Positions 1 to 6,328 of a stretch of 6,792 bases of DNA are shown one piece after another. The DNA is from Acidobacteriota bacterium. GTDB lineage: Bacteria > Acidobacteriota > Vicinamibacteria > Vicinamibacterales > UBA8438. The DNA lies in NCBI GenBank assembly GCA_003533545.1, contig DQEK01000344.1:3563-10354 (forward strand), written 5' to 3'. Each line of letters begins with the position of its first letter. Within the stretch, counting starts at the first letter, position 1. The position numbers and the translations under genes were made by a program. The notes under the pieces are model-generated. The model was not told the DNA's origin, ran no database searches, and saw only the letters and a program-made list of their open reading frames with translations.

Positions 1-90
1 CGGCCAGTTGTCATTGGCAAGGGCCATCGGTGCGAGTGCCAGGAGAGTGCCCAGTACGAGGAAGTATGAGTATCCTGATTTGTGAAGCAT
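1..90 (-). CDS. Start of a secreted protein (signal peptide only), cut by the window edge; possibly a PQQ-type beta-propeller protein
   Basis: Reading the minus strand from an ATG at 90-88 gives 30 codons open to the window edge. The product has a charged start (MLHKSG), a hydrophobic core (YFLVLGTLLALAP) and a signal peptidase I site of the AxA type (MALA, then NDNWP). This is a textbook Sec signal peptide, so the protein is exported. Only five mature residues are visible. In many PQQ-binding-like beta-propeller proteins of Acidobacteriota and Planctomycetota the mature chain opens with NWPQWRGP, and NDNWP would fit that; this is a guess from very few residues. Upstream is only a weak purine-rich stretch (GAGAGAGA) as ribosome binding site. 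The gene lies 50 bases downstream of the 141-695 gene on the same strand, so the two may be co-transcribed. Confidence 0.6.
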   Translation of the reverse strand, partial: MLHKSGYSYFLVLGTLLALAPMALANDNWP

Positions 91-140
91 GATTCTGTCT
101 CTCTCAGCGCTCACAGGTGGAGGGGGCTCGTGGTTACGTG

Positions 141-695
141 CTACCGACCGGGTATCATGAGGTGCGCTCCGGACAATCCAGCTTCCATGATCCAACTTCC
201 GGCCCGGGTGTAGCTACCTTGGTCTGGGAGTCCGAGCGAGTCGGCTGTGGCGAATGGTACGGCAATCGTCAGGTGTAGGTTGGCCGACGCGGCATCTTCA
301 CCGTTGAGGGTGTAATAGATGCTCCCGAATCTGGAGACCTTACGAGAACCGTCAGCCTCGGCTGCGTCGCGCAGCGCGCGTATTTCTTCAGCCGCCTTGC
401 CAGACATGTTCCAGGCGCGGTTCTGCTTAATACGGTCCATGTTTTCGACGCTGGAGCACTGCACGCTGAATGATCGGTTCGGTTCATCCGAGCGATCCCA
501 GCAAACGAGCCCGTTCGATCCCTCGCGCAATACGGTGTGACTGCCGTCGGCAGACAACTGGATGACCATGGCGTCTGCCTGCATCGATGGTGGTGCGACC
601 AGGGTTGCCTTGGCGATTTTCGCCTCGGTCGACTGGGCGTGGGCGGACGCCGAAATCGCAACGAGCGCGCAGAACGTAAACGTGATCTGTTTCAT
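141..695 (-). CDS. Small secreted protein of unknown function (184 aa)
   Basis: The ATG at 695 has a strong ribosome binding site eight bases upstream. The first 20 residues form a Sec signal peptide (MKQITFTFCALVAISASAHA, cleaved before Gln21), so the mature protein is about 164 residues and extracytoplasmic. It has two cysteines, C65 (in LREGSNGLVCW) and C80 (FSVQC), which could form a disulfide. No transmembrane segment or catalytic motif is visible. The G-x-NG-x-x-C stretch and the ending (SWIMEAGLSGAHLMIP) resemble, from memory, a loose family of small secreted proteins seen in environmental bacteria, with the same Cys-rich middle and a final AHLMIP-like motif; their role is unknown to me. 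The next gene upstream on this strand is the polyferredoxin, 267 bases away, so co-transcription with it is uncertain. Confidence 0.8.
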   Translation of the reverse strand: MKQITFTFCALVAISASAHAQSTEAKIAKATLVAPPSMQADAMVIQLSADGSHTVLREGSNGLVCWDRSDEPNRSFSVQCSSVENMDRIKQNRAWNMSGKAAEEIRALRDAAEADGSRKVSRFGSIYYTLNGEDAASANLHLTIAVPFATADSLGLPDQGSYTRAGSWIMEAGLSGAHLMIPGR

Positions 696-703
696 CGGCT
701 ACA

Positions 704-709
704 ACCTCC
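704..709 (-). promoter_or_regulatory. Strong ribosome binding site for the 184-aa secreted protein
   Basis: The minus strand reads GGAGGT eight bases before the ATG at 695. This near-perfect Shine-Dalgarno sequence fixes the start of the 141-695 gene and supports that it is really translated. Confidence 0.8.
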
Positions 710-736
710 ATTCGCGACCGGCGGACACTACAAGAG

Positions 737-756
737 CGGACCGCGTCAGCGGTCCG
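737..756. repeat. Perfect 8-bp inverted repeat with a 4-base loop (hairpin)
   Basis: CGGACCGC, loop GTCA, then GCGGTCCG, extendable by one G-U pair. In RNA this would be a very stable short hairpin. It sits 41 bases upstream of the ATG at 695 and about 205 bases beyond the polyferredoxin stop. Neither side has a clean T-run: the minus strand continues CTCTTGTAG, so it is at best a weak intrinsic terminator for the upstream minus-strand operon. It could equally be a 5'-leader structure or a protein-binding palindrome for the secreted-protein gene. Confidence 0.6.
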
Positions 757-962
757 TCCAGTTTAGCAGTTGTTCATCGTAGAGTTCGGCGACGATAGGT
801 CTCTGGGCGCGCTACTTGAGGTTGACAGTAGTCCCAGTGCGCGACGAGCAATTCATCGGACCGAGCGGACGCCGCGGTAGTCTCTGGTCGTGCAGAACGA
901 TCGGTGGCGCGGCTACGTTCTGGCGCAGGGTAGAGTCGAACGCAGGTGGCATAAGGTATCGA

Positions 963-2009
963 TCAATTCGTGGCAGGAAGATTCGGCGAGGACCGCTGTC
1001 CGCGGAGTTTGGCGCGTGCCAGAATCAGCCAGTGTGGGCATTTCGAGGTGTCGTGATAGAGGCGCTCGCAGTCGTCGCACCGCACACACTCGGTCATCAC
1101 GATCTCCGGGCCGCGAATGGCCCCCCATTCGCACGCTTTCTCGCAGACCTTACAGCTATTGCATTCTGCCCATCGCTTGATCCGGAAAACGGTGAGTTTC
1201 GATAACAGTCCGAGGGCGGCTCCGACCGGACATAGAAAACGACAGTAGAGGTTCCGCACGAACACGGTGGCCACTAATAGCGCTGCCAGCCCGATCCACA
1301 TGCCGGTCGTTCCCCGCAGCGTGAACATCCAGAACGGCTCAACATAGCGGTAGGCCGAGATGGTGTCTGTCCGCAGGAAATACGCGAGGGTGGCTGCCAG
1401 AAGTCCATACTTGATCCAGGCCGCGCGGTTCTCAAGCCAGGTTGGTATCTCGAATCGAAGGCGGGATGGGACCACGCGGTCCATCACTTGGGTAAGCGCG
1501 CCGAAGGCACAGACCCTCCCGCAGTAGAGCCGGCCCCACAACACCGTCGTTACTACCGTAAACCCGGCGAACAGATACCAAGCCATGCTGTACCTGAAGA
1601 CGGGCATGTTTCCGGTGAGCACCCTATTGACGTCGACCACCGAGATGAGCTGGCTCTTGGTGAAACCCATGTATCCGATGGCAGCTGCGAAGGTGACGTA
1701 CTTAAGCCAGACGCTTTTACGGAAAAAGCTGATTAAGGTCAGCGTCGCGAAGCCGGTGAACAACGCCAGATCCCACGCCTGATCCCCCAGGAGTGAACTC
1801 CACGTTTCGGTATCCTCTTGGTCGTCCTCGAACCCCCAGGCGTCGTCCTCGTCCTCGAAGTTCCACTGGTCTTCGGTTGGTTCCCCGTCGGGTGGCCCGG
1901 TCGGGACCGGGGCCTCGACACGCTCTGGCTGATTGGCGGCCGGCGTTGATGGCCACATCCACGCGAGCGTGCAGACGAGGAGCACGCAGAGCGGTGCGCG
2001 AATGTTCAC
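963..2009 (-). CDS. Membrane polyferredoxin, matching the C-terminal half of NosR (348 aa)
   Basis: Likely passes electrons across the cytoplasmic membrane to an extracytoplasmic flavoprotein. It starts with GTG at 2009. Residues 1-25 form a signal sequence, followed by an unusual acidic stretch (about 40-70) with Trp. About five transmembrane helices follow (near 78-96, 98-116, 141-158, 200-212 and 235-253). The NosR/NapH/CcoG-type paired Cys motifs are present: YCGRVCAFG (C163, C167) and YCRFLCPVG (C256, C260). The C-terminal tail carries two [4Fe-4S] sites. One is C283-x2-C286-x2-C289-x3-C293. The other is C308-x2-C311-x2-C314-x9-C324-P with LYHD between, the form typical of NosR. All eight ligands are present. 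The GTGA overlap with the FMN-binding gene upstream makes a split NosR. NosZ is not in the window, so a role in N2O reduction is not shown. Confidence 0.9.
   Translation of the reverse strand: MNIRAPLCVLLVCTLAWMWPSTPAANQPERVEAPVPTGPPDGEPTEDQWNFEDEDDAWGFEDDQEDTETWSSLLGDQAWDLALFTGFATLTLISFFRKSVWLKYVTFAAAIGYMGFTKSQLISVVDVNRVLTGNMPVFRYSMAWYLFAGFTVVTTVLWGRLYCGRVCAFGALTQVMDRVVPSRLRFEIPTWLENRAAWIKYGLLAATLAYFLRTDTISAYRYVEPFWMFTLRGTTGMWIGLAALLVATVFVRNLYCRFLCPVGAALGLLSKLTVFRIKRWAECNSCKVCEKACEWGAIRGPEIVMTECVRCDDCERLYHDTSKCPHWLILARAKLRGQRSSPNLPATN
2006..2009 (-). promoter_or_regulatory. GTGA stop/start overlap coupling the FMN-binding and polyferredoxin genes
   Basis: On the minus strand the GTG start of the polyferredoxin (2009-2007) overlaps the TGA stop of the FMN-binding gene (2008-2006). 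No Shine-Dalgarno sequence lies before the GTG (the bases are C-rich), so the second gene is probably translated by re-initiation after the first. This would keep the two products in step. Confidence 0.8.
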
Positions 2010-2521
2010 TTGGACCCGTTTGGGGTGAGGAAGGCGCGCGCCATGCGGCGAGCACCGTTTCGGATAGCGCGGCTGGCGCTGCGGACCGTGATGGTCGCAG
2101 TGGCGACGGCGTCGATGTCGTCACCGACGCGGAAGCGGTCGCGGACACTCTTCTGGACGAACTGGGCCCCGTATTCTGGTGCGTCTACCGAGAAGTAGCC
2201 GTACGGTTCATGGTGCCGGACGACCAGGATTCCGGTAATCTCAGCGTCGAGGCCCATGCCGACGAGCATCTGGATAGGACCGTCATAGCCCCGTTCGAGC
2301 GGCTCGAGGTCGGTTGTGTAAAAGGCGTAGCCGTGCACCACGCGTTGGCCGTCTTGCTCGATGAAGGCTTTGAAGTGCGGCGGCGATCCTTCTTTGGGTG
2401 AGAAGTCGGTGGCCGTCGGGAACAATCGCTCCAACCGGTCACGGACCATGGGGTCGAGGACTGGCTGCCCTTCCAAGGCGACTACCGAAGCGAAGAGCAG
2501 CGTGAGGATCAAGTTTCTCAT
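2006..2521 (-). CDS. Secreted FMN-binding protein, matching the N-terminal domain of NosR (171 aa)
   Basis: Expected to be a periplasmic redox carrier with FMN attached covalently to a threonine by ApbE-type flavin transferases. I start it at the ATG at 2521 because the product then begins with a Sec signal peptide (MRNLILTLLFASVVALEG); a GTG at 2584 would place 21 unlikely residues before it. No clear ribosome binding site precedes either start. The mature part has the NosR/FMN_bind pattern: LERLFPTAT, PPHFKAF, then PLERGYDGP, VGMG, HHEPYGYF and FRVGDDID. The attachment motif is D137-A-V-A-T-A-T143-I-T. Thr143 is the likely FMN acceptor; the usual Ser/Thr three residues before it is Ala140 here. 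The gene is translationally coupled to the polyferredoxin downstream. FMN_bind proteins also serve RnfG, NqrC and other systems, but the sequence around the core is closest to NosR. Confidence 0.88.
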   Translation of the reverse strand: MRNLILTLLFASVVALEGQPVLDPMVRDRLERLFPTATDFSPKEGSPPHFKAFIEQDGQRVVHGYAFYTTDLEPLERGYDGPIQMLVGMGLDAEITGILVVRHHEPYGYFSVDAPEYGAQFVQKSVRDRFRVGDDIDAVATATITVRSASRAIRNGARRMARAFLTPNGSK

Positions 2522-2640
2522 GGAGTAGCAGATAGAATGCCACGCAGTGTAACCCAGCCGCCGTTCTCCGACGTGTCGTGGCACGCTGTTCGGCAGCGGT
2601 CGCCGGGTGATTCAGCGGGCACTTAGCGTGGGGGGGATCT
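2522..2640. other. Divergent intergenic region between the redox pair and the 157-aa secreted-protein gene
   Basis: These 119 bases must hold the promoters for both directions. On the minus strand TACACT (2551-2546) is a possible -10 box about 25 bases before the ATG at 2521, but I see no matching -35. On the plus strand a run of seven G (2630-2636) lies just before the ATG at 2641 and may act as a loose ribosome binding site. No strong sigma-70 pair or clear operator is visible. Confidence 0.4.
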
Positions 2641-3114
2641 ATGTTGCGGACCAGTCCTGGCACCGGTCAGGGATTCTTTGTCCTACTCGTTATCGGGTTG
2701 CTTGCGCCGGTATCGAATGCGCTTGCCCAAGAGCGGCTGTTGAATACCAGGACGCTTGATTGCTCTTTCGGCGTGATCTCGACGGGCGGCTGGGCCGATG
2801 GTGACGCGGCTGCCAATGTGGCAGATTCTGCCCTGTCGCTGCGGTTCGAGGAGATCGATACCGACGGCGCAACGGCGGAGATCGTGGGTCCCTACGGGGC
2901 GTCGCAGATCATCGTCCGCCAGACCGGCGACTATCTGCATTTGGTGCAGATGTTCACGGTGGGGCCGCTGTACACGACGACGGTCATTGATCGTGAGACG
3001 GTGAACGGACGTTTCATGGCCGTGCACACTCGGCACGAATACACCGACACCCAACTCGTCGGATTTACCTCTCGACCGGAACAGTACTATGGCGACTGTG
3101 TCGTGGAGCCGTAG
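2641..3114 (+). CDS. Small secreted protein of unknown function (157 aa)
   Basis: The ATG at 2641 follows a G-rich stretch four bases upstream. Residues 1-29 form a Sec signal peptide with core FFVLLVIGLLAPV and an ALA cleavage site before Gln30. The mature chain of about 128 residues has two cysteines near its ends, C41 (LDCSFG) and C153 (YGDCVV), placed so that one disulfide could close a single compact, probably beta-rich domain. The middle alternates hydrophobic and polar residues (AEIVGPYGASQIIVRQ; LHLVQMF; TTTVIDRETVNGRFMAV), as in a beta-sandwich or lipocalin-like fold; that is only inference. No known catalytic motif is present and I do not recognise the family. The aminopeptidase follows 24 bases later on the same strand and in the same frame, so the two are probably one operon. 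Confidence 0.8.
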   Translation: MLRTSPGTGQGFFVLLVIGLLAPVSNALAQERLLNTRTLDCSFGVISTGGWADGDAAANVADSALSLRFEEIDTDGATAEIVGPYGASQIIVRQTGDYLHLVQMFTVGPLYTTTVIDRETVNGRFMAVHTRHEYTDTQLVGFTSRPEQYYGDCVVEP

Positions 3115-3138
3115 CAGTTCTCTCGCCACGGTGCTGTG

Positions 3139-5775
3139 ATGACTCCGACCGGTCTCGCGGTGGCGTTCCGTTTCTCTGGGATCGTTCGCAATGCTGGCAT
3201 CGCGGTCATCGCGGTCGCGACGGTGCAGGGATGCATGAACGGGATGGTGTCTGTGGTCGAGCCAGTGGAAGGGGTGTCTTGGGCGCTCGCCGAACTGCGG
3301 GCTGAAACCATCTCGGCGGTTCGGTACCGATACCGCCTGCAGGTGCCGCGTGGACGTGAGCATCCACTGGAGGGCGCCGTCGTGGCCGAGTTCGGGTGGT
3401 CGGACCCCCAGGCACGCGATCTGGTACTAGATTTCAAGGATCCTGCCGATCGGGTGCGTGTGGTTCGGGTGAATGAGGTCGCGGTGGAATGGACAGCTCG
3501 GTTCGATCACATCGTGCTGTCGCCAGACATCCTGGTCGCGGGTGAACGGAACCGAGTGGAAGTGGAGTTTATTGCCGGTGACGACGCCCTTAACCGCAAC
3601 GACGATTTCCTTTATACGCTCTTCGTACCGAACCGAGCCCACTTCTCCTTGCCGCTGTTCGACCAACCGAACCTGAAAGCTCGTTTCGCGTTGACGTTGG
3701 AGGTGCCGCAAGGTTGGGTTGCGGTGGCTAATGGGAGCGCCACTGAGTCGCCAGGCCCTGATGGTGGGACGACTTACCGGTTTGCTGAGACACAGCCGAT
3801 CCCGTCGTATTTGTTTGCATTTGCGGTGGGAGATTTTCAGATCGAGAGTGCCGAACGTGCCGGTCGTACTTTCCGGATGTTTCACCGAGAGACCGATGTG
3901 GAGAAGGTGGGGCGGAACCGGGAGGCGATTTTTGATCTCCATACTTCGGCGCTGGCATGGCTTGAAGATTACACCCAGGTCGCCTATCCGTTCGGAAAGT
4001 TCGACTTCGTTTTGATTCCCCCGTTTCAGTACGGGGGCATGGAGCATCCGGGCTCGATCTTCTACTTGGCGTCGAGCCTGATGCTCGATGAGTCCGCGAC
4101 GCAGTCACAGGTGCTCGGTCGCGCAAGTCTGATTGCGCACGAAACGGCCCACATGTGGTTTGGGGACCTGGTCACCATGAATTGGTTCGACGATGTTTGG
4201 ACGAAGGAAGTGTTCGCCAATTTCATGGCGGCCAAAATCGCCCAACCAGCGTTCCCGGAGGTGCACCATGACCTGCGGTTTTTTCTCGCGCACCACGATA
4301 GGGCCTACGGCGTGGATCGGACAGCAGGGTCGAACCCCATCAGGCAACAGCTGGACAATTTGCAAGACGCCGGTGCGCTCTACGGCCCGGTTATTTATCA
4401 GAAGGCGCCGATTGTGATGCGCCATTTAGAGCAGCTTTTGGGGGAGGAGCCCTTCCGCGACGGGTTACGCGAGTATCTGCAGACATTTCGATATGGAAAT
4501 GCGACCTGGCCTGATCTCATTGCCATCCTCGACCAGCGGTCAGACGTGGATCTGCCAGCCTGGAGTGCGGTCTGGGTGGAGGAGTCCGGCCGGCCGGTCG
4601 TCACTGTCGAGTTATCGGAGACTCGCGCTGGTGGCATGGACGGAGTGACGGTGTTGCAAAGTGATCCGGAGGGCCGAAACCGCCTGTGGCCGCAGCACCT
4701 TGAATTGTTGCTCGGCTACGCTGATGGTGAGATCAGGTTGCCGGTGTGGCTGTCGGTCGCTTCCGCTTCTGTCGATCCGGGTGTTGGACGTCGCGTGCCC
4801 AGGTTTGTGTTGCCGAATGCCGCTGGCCTCGAATACGGCCTGTTCCGGCTCGACGTCCGGAGCCGGGAGGCGTTACTTGAGGCGCTGCCGGGCCTGATGG
4901 ATCCGCTTACCCGTGGAGTCGGCTGGGCGACGCTTTGGGATGGTGTCCTCGAAGGGGAGATCCCCCCGGACCTCTGGCTCGACCGGTTGTTGGCAGGGCT
5001 CGCCCTCGAAACGGTTGAACAAAATACCCAACGCTTACTGCAGTATTTGGGAACGACGTTCTGGACCCTACTCTCAGACGACGACCGACTCGCCGTTGCC
5101 AGGGATGTGGAGGAATCCCTGTGGTCAGGGGTTGCTCGGGCCGAGACGCCAACCACGCTCAGGGCAGCATACTTTCAGGCGTGGCGGGGGATGGTGCTGT
5201 CCGACGCTGGGATTGAACGTATGCGGCGCATCTGGGGTGGTGAAGAAGAAGTGTCTGGGCTCACCCTGGCGGAGCGTGATATGACCGCGCTTGCGGAGGC
5301 CCTGGCGCTTCGTGGGGTTGTTGACGCCGACGCGATTCTGAACGGTCAGATGGACCGGATCGACAATCCTGATCGTCGGGCGAGATTCGCGTTCGTGCGG
5401 CCAGCACTCTCCGCGGATCCGTTGCGGCGGGAGGCGTTCTTCAGTCGCTTGGCCGACCCCTCTGCACGTGAGCAGGAGCGGTGGGTCGTCGAGGCGGTTA
5501 GGTTTCTGCATCACCCGCTGCGAGCGACCCACGCCCAGCGGTTCATTGCTCCGAGTCTTGAACTGCTGGAAGAGATCCAGCGCACGGGCGACATTTTCTT
5601 CCCGTCAAATTGGCTCGACGCGACGTTAGGCGGGCATCGCTCGGTCGCGGCTGCCGATACCGTACGAGGATTTTTGCGGGAGCGTGGGGCATCGTATCCA
5701 GAACGTTTACGTCAGAAATTGTTGCAGTCGGCCGACCTCTTGCTTCGGGCGTCCGTGTTGTCAGGGGAATCGTAG
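3139..5775 (+). CDS. M1-family zinc aminopeptidase, probably an exported lipoprotein (878 aa)
   Basis: Removes N-terminal residues from peptides. All core M1 (gluzincin) features are present. The substrate-binding GxMEN-type motif is GGMEH (299-303). The zinc site is HETAH (334-338), with the third ligand Glu357 exactly 18 residues on. Tyr420 (IYQKAP) matches the transition-state tyrosine. The order is an N-terminal beta domain (to about 230), the catalytic domain (to about 480), then a linker and an ERAP1-like helical C-terminal domain; the length is normal for PepN-size M1 enzymes. The start is hydrophobic (IAVIAVATVQGC) with Cys32 as a possible lipid site, although Gln at -2 is unusual for a lipobox. 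GTG at 3136 and ATG at 3139 are adjacent; I take the ATG. No good ribosome binding site is seen, so translation may be coupled to the gene 24 bases upstream. GGMEH and TKEVFANF replace the classic GAMEN and NEGFA, a variant known in bacterial M1 clades. Confidence 0.95.
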   Translation: MTPTGLAVAFRFSGIVRNAGIAVIAVATVQGCMNGMVSVVEPVEGVSWALAELRAETISAVRYRYRLQVPRGREHPLEGAVVAEFGWSDPQARDLVLDFKDPADRVRVVRVNEVAVEWTARFDHIVLSPDILVAGERNRVEVEFIAGDDALNRNDDFLYTLFVPNRAHFSLPLFDQPNLKARFALTLEVPQGWVAVANGSATESPGPDGGTTYRFAETQPIPSYLFAFAVGDFQIESAERAGRTFRMFHRETDVEKVGRNREAIFDLHTSALAWLEDYTQVAYPFGKFDFVLIPPFQYGGMEHPGSIFYLASSLMLDESATQSQVLGRASLIAHETAHMWFGDLVTMNWFDDVWTKEVFANFMAAKIAQPAFPEVHHDLRFFLAHHDRAYGVDRTAGSNPIRQQLDNLQDAGALYGPVIYQKAPIVMRHLEQLLGEEPFRDGLREYLQTFRYGNATWPDLIAILDQRSDVDLPAWSAVWVEESGRPVVTVELSETRAGGMDGVTVLQSDPEGRNRLWPQHLELLLGYADGEIRLPVWLSVASASVDPGVGRRVPRFVLPNAAGLEYGLFRLDVRSREALLEALPGLMDPLTRGVGWATLWDGVLEGEIPPDLWLDRLLAGLALETVEQNTQRLLQYLGTTFWTLLSDDDRLAVARDVEESLWSGVARAETPTTLRAAYFQAWRGMVLSDAGIERMRRIWGGEEEVSGLTLAERDMTALAEALALRGVVDADAILNGQMDRIDNPDRRARFAFVRPALSADPLRREAFFSRLADPSAREQERWVVEAVRFLHHPLRATHAQRFIAPSLELLEEIQRTGDIFFPSNWLDATLGGHRSVAAADTVRGFLRERGASYPERLRQKLLQSADLLLRASVLSGES
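5712..5775. other. Tail-to-tail coding overlap of the aminopeptidase and hemerythrin genes
   Basis: The plus-strand aminopeptidase stops with TAG at 5773-5775, while the minus-strand hemerythrin frame runs on to TGA at 5714-5712. The last 64 bases therefore code on both strands. The shared part encodes the non-conserved tail of the hemerythrin protein, after its four-helix bundle, and the last 20 residues of the aminopeptidase helical domain. The two messages would be complementary at their 3' ends. Confidence 0.8.
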
Positions 5776-6257
5776 TGCGCCCGGCAGGAGGGACCCCGGG
5801 CTGGCAGTCGGGCGAGTTGCGCCCCGAGGGCCTCTAGGTCGGCGATTGGCAATTCCCGTTGCATGCTTTCGAAGAGTACGCGCTCTTCCGTTCTAATGTG
5901 GGTTTCGAGTAACCGTCCAAGCGTCGGGAGCCTGGTCTCGAGGTTGATGGTCGGGTTCTGTTCCAGGCCACGAATGAGCCCGCGAATCTGCTCATGCTCT
6001 GAGATTAAGTTCTGGACCAAGGCGGGACCGTCCTGCAAAAATCTGACGGCTCCTGGAAACACCCAGGTTTCCTCTGCTTTGAAGTGCGGTTGCAGTGTCT
6101 CCGTGAAGAAGCCAACTACCCGCTTGATTTGTGCCGTACGGGAGGTCGGCCAGTCGGATCGCGGCGCTTTCGAGCGTCCTAGGATTAACCCCTGCGCCAA
6201 GACCAGCGCGTCGTGATGGTCGAGTGAGAGGGGAATTAGGGCGGGGTGCCGCTTCAC
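5712..6257 (-). CDS. Hemerythrin (HHE)-domain protein (181 aa)
   Basis: Predicted cytoplasmic four-helix bundle that holds a non-heme di-iron centre. Ligands in the expected order are His14 (LSLDHHDAL), H58-x3-E62 (HFKAEE, followed by the typical VFP), His88 (SEHEQI) and H120-x3-E124 (HIRTEERVLF). Family members bind O2, NO or iron; nothing here decides which. I start it at GTG 6257, just before HPALIPLSLDHH, with AGGG shortly upstream; TTG at 6272 is an alternative. The frame stays open to 6440, but the extra N-terminal part is low-complexity and would overlap the divergent gene at 6336. The C-terminal 30 or so residues (ARGPSCRAHYDSP onward) look disordered and overlap the aminopeptidase antisense. 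No signal peptide or membrane helix. Divergent from the EamA-type gene, with a shared 78-base control region. Confidence 0.88.
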   Translation of the reverse strand: MKRHPALIPLSLDHHDALVLAQGLILGRSKAPRSDWPTSRTAQIKRVVGFFTETLQPHFKAEETWVFPGAVRFLQDGPALVQNLISEHEQIRGLIRGLEQNPTINLETRLPTLGRLLETHIRTEERVLFESMQRELPIADLEALGAQLARLPARGPSCRAHYDSPDNTDARSKRSADCNNF

Positions 6258-6272
6258 ATCCCTACGATACAA

Positions 6273-6321
6273 TACGGCGCCTAGTCGTTCCCGGTCGGAG
6301 ACGGTGGTCCCGGGCGCCGTA
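6273..6321. repeat. 9-bp inverted repeat flanking the centre of the divergent control region
   Basis: TACGGCGCC (6273-6281) is matched exactly in reverse by GGCGCCGTA (6313-6321), 31 bases apart. Each arm holds the palindrome GGCGCC. The right arm ends just before the ribosome binding site at 6323-6328, so a repressor or an RNA hairpin here could block translation or transcription of the plus-strand gene. The arms also extend into the TACAAT patch on the left. Confidence 0.5.
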
Positions 6322-6322
6322 G

Positions 6323-6328
6323 AAGGAG
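6323..6328 (+). promoter_or_regulatory. Ribosome binding site for the EamA-type gene
   Basis: AAGGAG lies seven bases before the ATG at 6336, ideal spacing. It fixes this start and argues against the longer hemerythrin frame on the other strand. Confidence 0.8.

Larger units (their letters stand above)
696..962. other. Intergenic region between the polyferredoxin and the 184-aa secreted-protein gene
   Basis: Apart from the hairpin at 737-756 and the ribosome binding site at 704-709, I see no gene here with a convincing start, ribosome binding site or protein-like composition. The minus strand carries a possible -10-like TAAACT just upstream of the hairpin, without a good -35. The length suggests that the secreted-protein gene has its own promoter, separate from the redox pair. 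Confidence 0.5.

Noticed and set aside
822..827. Perfect TTGACA on the plus strand as a -35 box.
   Set aside because: No -10-like sequence lies 16-18 bases downstream and no plus-strand gene follows.
816..1205. Plus-strand open frame of 129 codons crossing the 3' end of the polyferredoxin.
   Set aside because: No signal, motif or ribosome binding site; largely antisense to the Cys-cluster coding region.
1793..2401. Plus-strand open frame of 202 codons.
   Set aside because: Arg-rich, no ribosome binding site and antisense to the two redox genes, whose motifs are unmistakable.
2522..2584. GTG at 2584 as the start of the FMN-binding gene.
   Set aside because: It would put 21 polar residues in front of a clear signal peptide; the ATG at 2521 fits export better.
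3139..3234. Aminopeptidase as a simple cytoplasmic PepN.
   Set aside because: The start is a hydrophobic export signal ending in a Cys, unlike cytoplasmic PepN; the imperfect lipobox leaves lipid attachment uncertain, but export is likely.
5779..5801. Possible terminator (GCCCGG and CCGGGC arms) just after the aminopeptidase stop.
   Set aside because: Only six pairs with an 11-base loop, no T-run after it, and it lies within hemerythrin coding sequence.
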